The notes under the pieces are model-generated. The model worked only from the letters and a program-made list of their open reading frames with translations. It was not told the DNA's origin and did not search any database. Of a DNA stretch of 64,000 bases, positions 1-9,300 are shown piece after piece. Both the position numbers and the translations under genes were made by a program. The DNA comes from Solibacillus sp. FSL R7-0682 (GTDB lineage: Bacteria > Bacillota > Bacilli > Bacillales_A > Planococcaceae), in the NCBI RefSeq assembly GCF_038005985.1, contig NZ_JBBOUI010000001.1, forward strand, positions 3,120,001 to 3,184,000. The letters are read 5' to 3'. Numbering within the stretch: the stretch's first letter is position 1; each line of letters starts with the position of its first letter.

Positions 1-83
1 AAATAGACAACTGTTAAAAATAGCAGCACCCCAATTAAATAAGGGCTCCATAATGCTTGAAAACCAAAGATACTAATTGGCAT
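1..83 (-). CDS. ctaG: Cytochrome c oxidase assembly factor CtaG (N-terminal fragment)
   Basis: Only the first 27 codons lie in the window; the rest runs off the left edge. The visible start reads MPISIFGFQALWSPYL, which matches the N-terminus of Bacillus CtaG (IFGFRALWSPY type), followed by the first hydrophobic helix. CtaG is a multi-spanning membrane protein of the caa3 oxidase cluster, thought to help copper delivery or assembly of the oxidase. The ATG is preceded on the minus strand by AAAGGAG at a spacing of about 9. A terminator and a candidate promoter separate it from ctaF, so it may be transcribed partly on its own. The family call rests on a short N-terminus plus its position after ctaF. 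Confidence 0.75.
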   Translation of the reverse strand, partial: MPISIFGFQALWSPYLIGVLLFLTVVY

Positions 84-115
84 ATGACCATGCTCCTTTA
101 AACATCAGTAATTTT

Positions 116-144
116 ATTATAATTTGCCAATTGTTTAACTTCAA
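116..144 (-). promoter_or_regulatory. Candidate sigma-A promoter for ctaG
   Basis: On the minus strand TTGAAG and TATAAT are separated by exactly 17 bases, about 35 bases upstream of the ctaG start. Together with the terminator at 241-273 it suggests that ctaG can be expressed apart from ctaCDEF. Confidence 0.5.
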
Positions 145-240
145 TGGAAGAACTATGACAATTGATTGAAATCAAACATGTATTTTATGTATTTGTTAAA
201 AAATTGATAAAGACAACATATTTTTTACTAAAACTTCAAT

Positions 241-273
241 AATAAAACGCCCTTAGCTAAGCCAAGGACGTCT
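241..273 (-). terminator. Intrinsic terminator after ctaF
   Basis: On the minus strand the arms ACGTCCTT and AAGGGCGT (one G-T pair) enclose a 9-base loop and are followed by a modest T-rich tract. It lies between ctaF and ctaG and could be a partial terminator. Confidence 0.6.
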
Positions 274-285
274 TCTTGCTACATA

Positions 286-630
286 TTAGCCCCACCAAAT
301 AATCGTTGTGAACGCTACAAAGAACGTAAATGCGATGAAGGCTGCACTCCAAATAAAGAATTCGATAACACCTACCATATGTGTGGAACGATCTTCTAAG
401 TGCATGAATGCATAAAGTTGTAATACTACTTGAATTCCAGCAAATAATAAAATTATTGGAATGATAAATGTTGGCGCAAAGCCTGAAACAACAGCAGCAA
501 ACGCAATAAATGTTAAGAAAATCATAATCGCAAAGTTTACTACTTGCTTACGCATATGCGCTTTAGACTGTGCTTTGTCATATTCATATTGAGCTGGAGT
601 ACGTACTTCTACATGAGTTTCGTGTGACAT
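286..630 (-). CDS. ctaF: Cytochrome caa3 oxidase subunit IV
   Basis: This 114-residue protein is the small fourth subunit of the caa3-type cytochrome c oxidase (CtaF/CyoD/QoxD family), which stabilises the oxidase core in the cytoplasmic membrane. It shows a hydrophilic N-terminus of about 29 residues, then three hydrophobic helices (about 30-52, 54-78 and 92-113). The motif QLYAFMHLEDRS after helix 2 is typical of the family. The start lies one base downstream of the ctaE stop, with GGGAG in front, so the two are translationally close. It is the fourth gene of the minus-strand ctaCDEF unit. The family call rests on size, topology and position. Confidence 0.93.
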   Translation of the reverse strand: MSHETHVEVRTPAQYEYDKAQSKAHMRKQVVNFAIMIFLTFIAFAAVVSGFAPTFIIPIILLFAGIQVVLQLYAFMHLEDRSTHMVGVIEFFIWSAAFIAFTFFVAFTTIIWWG

Positions 631-631
631 A

Positions 632-1258
632 TTATCCCAACACTCCCATCAGATATACTACCGTAAAGATGAATACCCATACAACGTCGATGAAGTGCCA
701 GTATAACGAAGCTGCAAAGAACTTCGGAGCGTTGTATAAGTTTAACCCACGCTTATTATTGCGGATTAGTAAACCTGTAATCCAAATTAATCCGATAATA
801 ACGTGTAACCCGTGCATCCCAACAAGCGTAAAGAAGGCAGAAGAGAACGCCGACTGTGTATAGCCAAAGCCAATGTGTACATAATGTTGGAACTCATAGA
901 TTTCTAAACTTAAGAATCCTAAGCCTAGAAGCACTGTAATTGCCATCCAAGTACGTACACCCGTATAGTTATAATTTTTCATATGGTACATCGCATACAC
1001 AGAAGTTAATGAAGATGTTAATAATAACATCGTCATAATAAATGCAAGCGGTAATTCATAAAGATCTTTTGCAAAGAATGTCATCCCTGCAGGGCCACTA
1101 TCCTTTAATGCAATGTAAGTAGCAAACACACTCGCGAAAAGTACTGTATCAGATGCAAGGAAAATCCAAAGTCCAACTAACTTGTTTTTCCCCTCCATTG
1201 TAGCTTGTTCAGGGTGTTTTGGCCAAGTTTGTGGAGTAAATTTTTGATTAATATCCAT
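632..1258 (-). CDS. ctaE: Cytochrome caa3 oxidase subunit III
   Basis: This 208-residue integral membrane protein is subunit III of the heme-copper oxidase (COX3 family). It shows about five hydrophobic helices and the conserved stretches FFTLVGMHGLHVIIGL and HFIDVVWVFIFTVVYL, which are hallmark COX3 sequences. Like other bacterial short forms it lacks the first two helices of mitochondrial COX3. The ATG overlaps the ctaD stop by one base (TAATG) and is preceded by AAAGGGGG inside ctaD, so coupled translation is likely. Subunit III binds lipid and supports proton uptake but carries no redox centre. Confidence 0.95.
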   Translation of the reverse strand: MDINQKFTPQTWPKHPEQATMEGKNKLVGLWIFLASDTVLFASVFATYIALKDSGPAGMTFFAKDLYELPLAFIMTMLLLTSSLTSVYAMYHMKNYNYTGVRTWMAITVLLGLGFLSLEIYEFQHYVHIGFGYTQSAFSSAFFTLVGMHGLHVIIGLIWITGLLIRNNKRGLNLYNAPKFFAASLYWHFIDVVWVFIFTVVYLMGVLG

Positions 1259-3189
1259 TACTTGTTACCCCCTTTTGAACGGTATTCAGCTAAATCTGCT
1301 TCAATTTTTTCAACTTCAGCTACTGTTACATGGAAACCTAAATCATCTTGGAATGAACGGATAATCATACATGCTACAGTTAAGCCTAAACCACCAATAA
1401 TTAATGCTAATGATACTGCAGGTGATGCACCTGTTGCTGTACCAGCTTGAACTTGATCTCCCCAAGGGCTATATAAAGCACCAAAGGCAGCAATGAAAGC
1501 ACCAATTGACATGACTAAAGGTAAAATTGAGTTGTTTGGCATGTGAATTTCAGCTAATGGCTCAGCATATACCATACCTTCTTTGTTACCTTCTTCTTTT
1601 TCAATCCAATATGGATCGTAGCCACGAACAAGTGGCGTTTGTTTAAAGTTATAGAATGGTAGAGGCGTTTCAATCGCCCACTCAAGAGAACGACCGTCTC
1701 CCCAGTAATCACGACGGTTAACCGGCTCAGATTTGATCGATAACAATACGTCGATTACTAATAGAATTACCCCAACACCCATCATTAATGCGCCAACTGT
1801 CGAGATAAAGTTAAAGAAATCCCAACCTTGACCGCCCATGTATGTAAATACACGACGTGGCATACCCATTAAACCTAGGAAGTGTTGTACGAAGAACGTT
1901 AAGTGGAAACCAATAAAGAATATCCAGAAAGTAAGTGCCCCTATTTTCGGATTTAACGCTCTGTTAAACATAATCGGCCAGTAGAAGTGCGCTGAACCGA
2001 ATAACGCTGTTACGATACCACCTACGATTACGTAGTGGAAGTGCGCAACGATGAAGTAAGAATCGTGTAATTGGTAGTCAAGTGGTGCTGTTGCTTGCAT
2101 GACACCTGTTACACCACCCGCAACGAATGACGGGATGAAACCTAATGCATAAAGCATTGGAACTGTCACTTTAATTGAACCGCCCCAAATAGTCAGAATC
2201 CAGTTGAACACTTTCATACCTGTTGGAACGGCAATCGCCATTGTTGCGACAGCGAAGATTGCGTTCGCAGTAGCACCTAAACCAACTGTAAACATATGGT
2301 GAGCCCATACCATGAATCCTAAGAAACCAATTAAAATTGTTGCGAATACCATTGAAGAATATCCGAACAAACGTTTACGAGCAAATACTGGAATAATTTC
2401 AGAGAATAAACCAAATGCTGGCAATACTAAAATATATACTTCAGGGTGTCCAAAGATCCAGAATAAGTGCTCCCAAATAATTGTATTACCACCCATTGTA
2501 TGATCGAAGAAGTTTGCTCCGAACATACGGTCAACTAACATTAAGAATAAACCACCTGTAAGTGGGGGGAATGCAAATAAAATTAATGAACTCGATACTA
2601 AAGTAGTCCAAGTAAATAATGGCATACGCATAAACGTCATACCAGGTGCACGCATCGTAATAATTGTTACGATGAAGTTAATACCAGAAATTAACGTACC
2701 CGCACCAGAAATTTGTAAACCAAGGATATAGAAGTCAATCCCATGTCCAGGTGAATATAAAGATAATGATGCATATGAAGTCCAACCTGCATCAGGCGCT
2801 CCACCCATGAAGAATGAAAGGTGAAGGAATACTGCACCTAGGAAGAATAACCAGAATCCAAGTGCGTTTAAAAATGGGAATGCTACGTCACGTGCTCCAA
2901 TTTGAAGTGGCACAATGGCGTTCATAAAGGCAAATATAATCGGTGTCGCGGCTAAGAATAGCATCGTCGTACCGTGCATTGTTAATAATTCGTTAAATAG
3001 GCCTGCAGAAATGAACGTACTTTCTGGGAACATTAATTGAATACGCATTAGTAACGCTTCAAATCCTGCAATTGCGAAGAACAATGTACCTGCTGCTAAA
3101 TACAAAATGGCGATTTTTTTATGATCCACCGTTGTTAAGTAGTCCCATACATGTGCTCCAAAGCCCTTTTTCTGTGTAACAGAGCTCAC
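1258..3189 (-). CDS. ctaD: Cytochrome caa3 oxidase subunit I
   Basis: This is the catalytic subunit of the aa3/caa3 cytochrome c oxidase, binding heme a and the heme a3-CuB centre that reduces O2 and pumps protons. Diagnostic motifs are visible in order: HGTTMLF (low-spin heme ligand), WIFGHPEVYILVLP (CuB His and cross-linked Tyr region), the paired His in WAHHMFTVG, and HDSYFIVAHFHYVIVGG (heme a3 and heme a ligands). About 12 core helices plus two extra C-terminal helices fit the long Bacillus form. I place the start at the GTG at 3189, eight bases after a perfect AGGAGG, giving 643 residues; an upstream in-frame TTG at 3207 precedes that ribosome site and is unlikely to be used. Confidence 0.97.
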   Translation of the reverse strand: MSSVTQKKGFGAHVWDYLTTVDHKKIAILYLAAGTLFFAIAGFEALLMRIQLMFPESTFISAGLFNELLTMHGTTMLFLAATPIIFAFMNAIVPLQIGARDVAFPFLNALGFWLFFLGAVFLHLSFFMGGAPDAGWTSYASLSLYSPGHGIDFYILGLQISGAGTLISGINFIVTIITMRAPGMTFMRMPLFTWTTLVSSSLILFAFPPLTGGLFLMLVDRMFGANFFDHTMGGNTIIWEHLFWIFGHPEVYILVLPAFGLFSEIIPVFARKRLFGYSSMVFATILIGFLGFMVWAHHMFTVGLGATANAIFAVATMAIAVPTGMKVFNWILTIWGGSIKVTVPMLYALGFIPSFVAGGVTGVMQATAPLDYQLHDSYFIVAHFHYVIVGGIVTALFGSAHFYWPIMFNRALNPKIGALTFWIFFIGFHLTFFVQHFLGLMGMPRRVFTYMGGQGWDFFNFISTVGALMMGVGVILLVIDVLLSIKSEPVNRRDYWGDGRSLEWAIETPLPFYNFKQTPLVRGYDPYWIEKEEGNKEGMVYAEPLAEIHMPNNSILPLVMSIGAFIAAFGALYSPWGDQVQAGTATGASPAVSLALIIGGLGLTVACMIIRSFQDDLGFHVTVAEVEKIEADLAEYRSKGGNK

Positions 3190-3227
3190 AACTTTAACCT
3201 CCTTCAAAGTTTCTCTCTAATATGTCG

Positions 3228-4298
3228 TTATTGTTCAACTGATAATGTCATTAAATATTCAGCGATTGCTTTCGCCTCTTCAGGTGATACATTGTAAGTC
3301 CCCTTCATTGTGTTACCTGGCTTATACTTATCTGGATCAATAATCCATTCAGTCGTATTTTCAACTGTATGCTCCATGAAGCCAGCTAAACGAGCACGAT
3401 CACCGAAGTTTGTTAAGTTTGGACCTAAACCAGAACCAGCTACCGCTGATACTGCATGACATCCTAAACATGAATTAGCAAATGTCGCTTCACCAATATC
3501 AGCAGATTCTTTGTTTGCTGTATTGCCTTCCGTTGCTTTCATAGCAGCTACCCATGCATCAAAGCCTTCGCGATCAAGTGCTTTTACTTTGAAGTCCATT
3601 AATGCGTGAGAAGGACCACATAACTCAGCACATTTACCGTAGAATACACCTTCTCCGTCATTTAAACCTTCAGACTTTTTATCGAATTGTAGATAGAACT
3701 TGTTAATCCCATCAACGTTTGTATCCATCTTACCGCCAACAGCTGGAATCCAGAATGAGTGCTTAACGTCAGCAGCGAGTAAATTGAAGTACACTTTTTC
3801 ACCAGTAGGTACTACTAAATCTTGTGCAGTAATGATCCCTAAATCTGGGTACTCAAATTCCCACCAATATAGTTTTGCAGTTACATTAATTGTAAGCGCT
3901 GTTTTGTTACCGTTCTCATCTACTTCATCCATTGCAGCAACATCTGCAAATTTATACGTAGAGTTTAATGTTGGAACAGCTAGGATTAGTAATAATACAA
4001 TCGGGATTACTGTCCAAATTACTTCAAGCGTGTGACTACCTTCCACTTGCTTTGGCATATGGTTCTCGCCAACTTTTGAACGGCGGAACTTAAAGAAAGC
4101 AACTAAATAAATAGTAGATACTATGATTACAACGAATAACATAATCACAGAAGCTAGAATTAAAATGTTTAACTGCTCTTTACCGACCGGACCTGATGGG
4201 CGAAGTGTCGAAATATACTCCTCACCACATGCTGAAAGGAATACTGTCATTACTGTTAATAGCGAGAATAAACGCCATTTTTTAAGCCCTTTCATCAT
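3228..4298 (-). CDS. ctaC: Cytochrome caa3 oxidase subunit II with fused cytochrome c
   Basis: Subunit II carries the CuA centre and, in the caa3 type, a covalent cytochrome c domain that feeds electrons to subunit I. The 356 residues show a lipoprotein signal with lipobox LSAC (Cys24), two membrane helices (about 42-70 and 90-111), a cupredoxin domain with CuA ligands His180, Cys223, Glu225, Cys227, His231 and Met234 (KCAELCGPSHALM), and a C-terminal heme-binding CLGCH (277-281) with a likely distal Met331. It is first in the ctaCDEF unit. The first of two adjacent ATGs is taken, with GAGGGG upstream. In B. subtilis this operon is catabolite repressed and ResDE linked; I could not identify its promoter here. 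Confidence 0.97.
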   Translation of the reverse strand: MMKGLKKWRLFSLLTVMTVFLSACGEEYISTLRPSGPVGKEQLNILILASVIMLFVVIIVSTIYLVAFFKFRRSKVGENHMPKQVEGSHTLEVIWTVIPIVLLLILAVPTLNSTYKFADVAAMDEVDENGNKTALTINVTAKLYWWEFEYPDLGIITAQDLVVPTGEKVYFNLLAADVKHSFWIPAVGGKMDTNVDGINKFYLQFDKKSEGLNDGEGVFYGKCAELCGPSHALMDFKVKALDREGFDAWVAAMKATEGNTANKESADIGEATFANSCLGCHAVSAVAGSGLGPNLTNFGDRARLAGFMEHTVENTTEWIIDPDKYKPGNTMKGTYNVSPEEAKAIAEYLMTLSVEQ

Positions 4299-4804
4299 AG
4301 CTTAATAAACCCCTCTTTCTTTGTTGTATTTTCATGTGTAACCAGGACTACGGTTAAGTTCTATGTGAATTCTTAATTCAGAAAGAATCCCAATATGAAA
4401 AGCCACTCATTTCCATTAGATCAGCTACTACATGTATCATTTCGTTTGAAAGATCGACAGACTTAGTTCGTTCTCTATACAAATCTTCCTTTTATAGCAT
4501 TGCTATTTTTGTAGCTAGCTATTTCTATCTTCTATTAATCAGAAAATTAAGAAGAAGGATGCCACCACACAAAATTACAATTAAATGCTATTGTTCCCCT
4601 AAAATAAAATGTTTTAAACAATCCAGCGAATCAATGAAAAGTGGATTAGTGCTAGAAATCTATTCAACGATAGATTGCCAAAATCTTTAGTTCGGAACAT
4701 TTAAACAAAATAGAATACAATTTAATCTAACTACTAGTCCCCACATGTTGGCAGCGAATATGCCATCATTTACAAAATTCCGCTTACAATTTGGAATAAT
4801 TAAG

Positions 4805-4999
4805 TTATATAGATACAGTTCTATTACAAAATTCTAAGTAAACTTCGCTCTCACCCTTTTTGTAGAATACAAGATTACATTTAAGAAAATTGTCGAGCTC
4901 AGTAAGCATGTATAAGCTTTCATTAAGTTTGAATAACCATTTCCAATCTTTATAAGTGCAAGAAAACCTAACATGAACTGTAACTTCAAGGGGATACAC
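4805..4999 (-). CDS. Doubtful small hypothetical protein
   Basis: A minus-strand frame of 64 codons begins with GTG at 4999. The reading is rich in Tyr, Phe, Lys and Cys, and I do not recognise a family. The frame stays open eight more codons upstream to a stop. A good ribosome site (AAAGGAG) stands about nine bases before an in-frame ATT codon rather than before the GTG, so either a rare ATT start is used or the frame is fortuitous. It lies alone in the long ctaC-ctaA gap with no clear promoter or terminator. It may be a gene remnant. Confidence is low. Confidence 0.25.
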   Translation of the reverse strand: MYPLEVTVHVRFSCTYKDWKWLFKLNESLYMLTELDNFLKCNLVFYKKGESEVYLEFCNRTVSI

Positions 5000-5195
5000 C
5001 GTTACTGTATATCTGTACCAAATAACTTACTTCTCCTTTCAAATTTGTAAGCATATTCCGCTACCATTAACTATATCTAAATTTGTATCGGATTTCTAGC
5101 CGTTTCGTGAAATTTCAAATAACAACATACAAAATGTGTCGAAGCGTTTAGAAATCTAAAACAACAACTATATAGTAATGTATTTTCTTACAATA

Positions 5196-5237
5196 TTTGT
5201 GAAGGATAGGAGACGAATTTATGAACAATTTGTGAAA
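5196..5237 (+). promoter_or_regulatory. Two ResD-like boxes upstream of ctaA
   Basis: TTTGTGAAG at 5196-5204 and TTTGTGAAA at 5229-5237 are direct repeats with starts 33 bases apart, lying 37-78 bases upstream of the candidate ctaA -35. They match the TTTGTGAAT consensus reported for ResD, which activates ctaA in B. subtilis. Function here is inferred. Confidence 0.4.
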
Positions 5238-5273
5238 AACTGGGTATTAATTTTAACGGAATTCTGATAGAAG

Positions 5274-5302
5274 TTGTGTTTTTCCAGATTTTTCGATATT
5301 AT
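5274..5302 (+). promoter_or_regulatory. Candidate sigma-A promoter for ctaA
   Basis: TTGTGT and TATTAT are spaced by 17 bases and lie about 55 bases upstream of the ctaA ATG. Confidence 0.45.
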
Positions 5303-5355
5303 CTAAATCTAGAGACGCTTTTATGAGCGATGTTGAATAAAGGTGGGTTCACTTC

Positions 5356-6267
5356 ATGCAACAAAAATATTACAAATATTTAAAATGGTTTGCTGTTGCG
5401 GCAACACTGGGCATGTTGCTCATTCTTCAAGGTGGCGCACTCGTTACGAAAACAGACAGCGGATTAGGCTGCGGGCGAAATTGGCCAGATTGTAACGGTT
5501 CTTTAATCCCTAAAGAAATTACAGCTGAAGTTTTAATCGAATTTTCACACCGTCTTGTGACAGGCTCTGTATCTATTTTCATACTTATATTAACAATTTG
5601 GACATGGAAAGCATTAGGGCATATTAGAGAAGTGAAATTTTTAGGCATTTCGGCTTTGTTCTTCCTTATTTTACAAGCTTTAATTGGGGCTGCTCAAGTA
5701 TTATGGGGGCAAGGTGACTTCATACTCGCACTACATTTCGGAATTTCATTGATCTCATTTGCTGCTGTTTTATTACTTACATTAATCGTATTTGAAGTCG
5801 ATAAAAAGTTCGATACGGATAATATTAATATGAGTAAAAAATTAAAAATACATACTATATGTGTAACTTTATATTCTTACATAGTTGTATACACTGGGGC
5901 ATTAGTTCGCCATACAGATGCAAGTTTAGTCTGTCCTGATTGGCCATTTTGTAGAAATGATCAACCATTTGCATTACCTTATAACATGTATGAATGGGTA
6001 CAAATGGGGCACCGATTTGCCGTATTATTATTCGTTATCTGGATTACTTACATTGCGATTCATGTAATTAAGCACTATAAAAATCAGCCGGTAATTTATT
6101 GGGGCTGGGTAATTGCGTTTATTATCGTAGTTATGCAAGTACTTGCAGGTATGTTAGTTGTATTATTAAAATTACATTTAGCCGTTTCATTAATGCATTC
6201 ATTATTAATTACTTTATTATTTGGTTTATTATGTTATATGATTTTACTAGTTTCTCGAAATAAATAG
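5356..6267 (+). CDS. ctaA: Heme A synthase
   Basis: CtaA oxidises the C8 methyl of heme O to give heme A for the caa3 oxidase encoded next to it. The 303-residue protein has eight hydrophobic helices arranged as two similar four-helix halves. The four conserved heme-ligand histidines are visible near positions 65 (EFSHR), 127, 219 (MGHR) and 281, and each half has an extracellular Cys pair (Cys39/Cys46 and Cys193/Cys199) typical of type B CtaA. The ATG follows AAGGTGG. It is divergent from ctaC, as in Bacillus, and ends in its own terminator. Two ResD-like boxes upstream suggest respiratory control. Confidence 0.96.
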   Translation: MQQKYYKYLKWFAVAATLGMLLILQGGALVTKTDSGLGCGRNWPDCNGSLIPKEITAEVLIEFSHRLVTGSVSIFILILTIWTWKALGHIREVKFLGISALFFLILQALIGAAQVLWGQGDFILALHFGISLISFAAVLLLTLIVFEVDKKFDTDNINMSKKLKIHTICVTLYSYIVVYTGALVRHTDASLVCPDWPFCRNDQPFALPYNMYEWVQMGHRFAVLLFVIWITYIAIHVIKHYKNQPVIYWGWVIAFIIVVMQVLAGMLVVLLKLHLAVSLMHSLLITLLFGLLCYMILLVSRNK

Positions 6268-6285
6268 TTTTGTAGAGTAAAGAAA

Positions 6286-6326
6286 GCACTATCTGTTCAA
6301 GATTGAACGGATAGTGCCATTTTTTA
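6286..6326 (+). terminator. Intrinsic terminator after ctaA
   Basis: Arms GCACTATCTGTTCA and TGAACGGATAGTGC form a 14-base stem with one G-T pair, followed by a T-rich run. Confidence 0.85.
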
Positions 6327-6397
6327 TTGCTATATGTTGATCATGGTGCAATTGGGCAAGGTGCTTTTTTCAGACCTCTCAAATTTAATCTACGAAT

Positions 6398-9300
6398 TTA
6401 CATTAATTCAATCAATAAATCGCCTGTTGAAATCGCATCACCTGCTGAGGCGTAAACCTCTTTCACAACACCATCTTTCGGCGCTTGAACAGTTGTTTCC
6501 ATTTTCATCGCTTCAGTAATTAATAAATGGTCACCACGTTTTACTGTGCTTCCCTTATTTACAACTACTTTTAACACCGTACCAGGCATTGTTGCACCAA
6601 TTTGATTTGGATTTGACGGATCAGCCTTCAAAGCAATACTTCCATCCACTTCTACTGTTAGATCTTGGATAACTAGCTCTCGGGATTGACCATTCATTTC
6701 AAAATACATGACACGTGTTCCATCATGTTGTGGCTCACCAATGGACACTAGTTTAATAATAAGCGTTTTTCCTTTTTCAATTTCCACTTCAACTTCTTCA
6801 CCTAATTTTAAACCGTAAAGGAAAGTAGGTGTATCTAAAACGGAAATATCTCCAAATGAATCCGATGCTTGAACATATTGCTCAAATACTTTCGGGTACA
6901 ATGCATAGGCAAGTAAATCTTGTTTTGACGGTGTATGATTTGTCTTTTGCTCTAATTCTCCAGCTAGCTTTTCAAAATCAACTGGAGCTAGTAATTCTCC
7001 AGGTCTTATTGTAATCGGCTCACGGTCTTTAAGCACAACATGTTGAATGTCTTTTGGGAATCCACCATGAGGTTGCCCTAAATAACCTTGGAAAAATTCA
7101 ATAACAGATTCCGGGAAATCGATCGCCTTACCACGTTCAACGATATTATCTTCGGTTAAATTATTTTGAACCATAAATAACGCCATATCTCCTACAACCT
7201 TGGAAGAAGGCGTAACTTTTACGATATCACCAAACATTAAATTCACACGAGAGTACATCGTTTTTACTTCATCCCAACGATCGCCTAAACCAACTGCTTT
7301 TGCTTGCTGTTGTAAATTACTGTATTGGCCTCCTGGCATTTCATGGACATAAATCTCAGAATGTGGTGCATTCATGCCGCTTTCAAAGTCTACATAATAT
7401 TTACGAACATCTTCCCAGTAATAGGATAGTTTCTCTAGTCCTTCAATGTCTGCACGTACTTTACGCTCCGAACCTTTCATCGCATAGTATAACGAGTTTG
7501 CACTTGGTTGAGAAGTTAGCCCTGCCATTGAGCCTAATGCCGTATCGATAATATCTACACCCGCTTCGATTGCTTTAGCATATAAATAAATTCCATTACC
7601 ACTTGTATCATGTGTATGCAAGTGAATTGGTAAGTTTGTTGCCTCTTTTAGTTCTGAAATTAAGCGATAAGCAGCTTGAGGCTTTAACAATCCTGCCATA
7701 TCTTTAATCGCTAAAATATGCGCCCCTACTGCTTCTAATTCCTTCGCCATATTTTTGTAATATTCAACTGTATACTTCGCACGCGAATCATCTAAAATAT
7801 CGCCTGTATAGCAAATAGCCGCTTCAGCTACTTTGCCGCTATTACGTACTTCATCAATTGCAACTTCCATTCCTTTGATCCAGTTTAATGAGTCAAATAT
7901 ACGGAATACATCAACCCCTGAAGAAGCAGATTCTTTAATAAATTCTCGAATTAAATTATCTGGATAGTTCGTATAACCAACTGCATTCGCACCGCGCAGA
8001 AGCATCTGGAACAGTACGTTAGGGATTTGCTGACGTAATTTTTCAAGACGCGCCCACGGATTTTCCTTTAGGAAACGATACGCAACATCGAATGTCGCAC
8101 CACCCCACATTTCAAGCGAGAAGTGATCGTGCATTAAACGAGAAGTTTCCTCCGCTATTTGGAACATATCTTGAGAACGCACACGTGTCGCAAGTAATGA
8201 TTGATGGGCATCACGGAATGTAGTATCCGTCAATAATACATCATCTTGATCTTTAATCCATTTCACTAATCCATCTGCACCATGGGCATCTAATATTTGC
8301 TTAGTTCCAGTTGGTGTTGGGATGAATATATCTACTTTTGGCTTTTCCGGCTGTACGAAAATAGGTTTAGCTCTTTTTTCAACACCTGGGAAACCATTTA
8401 ATGTAACATTTCCAATATAATTTAATAGTTTTGTTCCTCGGTCCTTCCGCTCAGGAAATTCAAATAATTCCGGCGTTGTATCGATAAAGCTCGTATCAAA
8501 TTCCCCTGTTAAAAACTTGTCATGTAATACTACATTCCCTAAAAAAGGAATATTCGTTTTGACACCACGAATACGGAATTCCCGTAAGTTACGATCCATT
8601 TTCGCTGCTGCTTCAGCAAACGTCATACCCCATGTTGAGATTTTCACTAAAAGCGAATCGTAATAAGGTGTAACAACTGCGCCTTGGAATCCATTTCCGG
8701 CATCTAAACGGACACCAAACCCACCGCTTGAACGATAGACCATTAACTTCCCTGTATCTGGCATAAAATCATTTGCTGGATCTTCAGTAGTAACACGTGA
8801 TTGAATGGCATATCCGAATAACGGAATTTTGTCTTGTGCTGGAATGCCAACTTCCTTCGAGTGAATATTTAGTCCTTGAGCTACTTTAATTTGGGCGTGA
8901 ACAATATCAATCCCTGTAATCATCTCGGTAATTGTATGTTCAACTTGAATACGTGGATTTACTTCAATGAAATAAAAATCATCACCAGCTACTAAAAATT
9001 CCACAGTACCTGCATTAATATATTTGACTTTTTCCATTAACTTTACTGCTGCATCACAAATACGATTTCGTAATTGTTCTGAAATAGAGTTTGAAGGTGC
9101 AATTTCAACTACCTTTTGATGGCGTCGCTGTATTGAGCAATCACGCTCATATAAGTGCACAATATTACCGTGTGTATCTCCAATAATTTGCACTTCAATA
9201 TGTTTAGGCTTTATTATCGCTTTTTCAACATATACTTCATCTGATCCAAATGCTGCTTTCGCTTCTGATTTAGCACGGTCATAGGCCGACTGTAATTCCT

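Larger units (their letters stand above)
4299..5273. other. Long intergenic region between ctaC and ctaA, without ctaB
   Basis: Roughly 1 kb separates the divergent ctaC and ctaA genes. In Bacillus the ctaB gene (heme O synthase) normally lies between ctaA and ctaC, but no UbiA-type polytopic ORF exists here. The stretch is AT-rich and holds only a doubtful 64-codon minus-strand frame at 4805-4999 and two TTTGTGAA motifs near the ctaA end. It could be what is left after loss or relocation of ctaB. Confidence 0.6.

Noticed and set aside
5137-5143. TGTCGAA upstream of ctaA as a 0A box
   Set aside because: It is about 130 bases from the -35 and isolated; several chance copies are expected in a 64-kb window.
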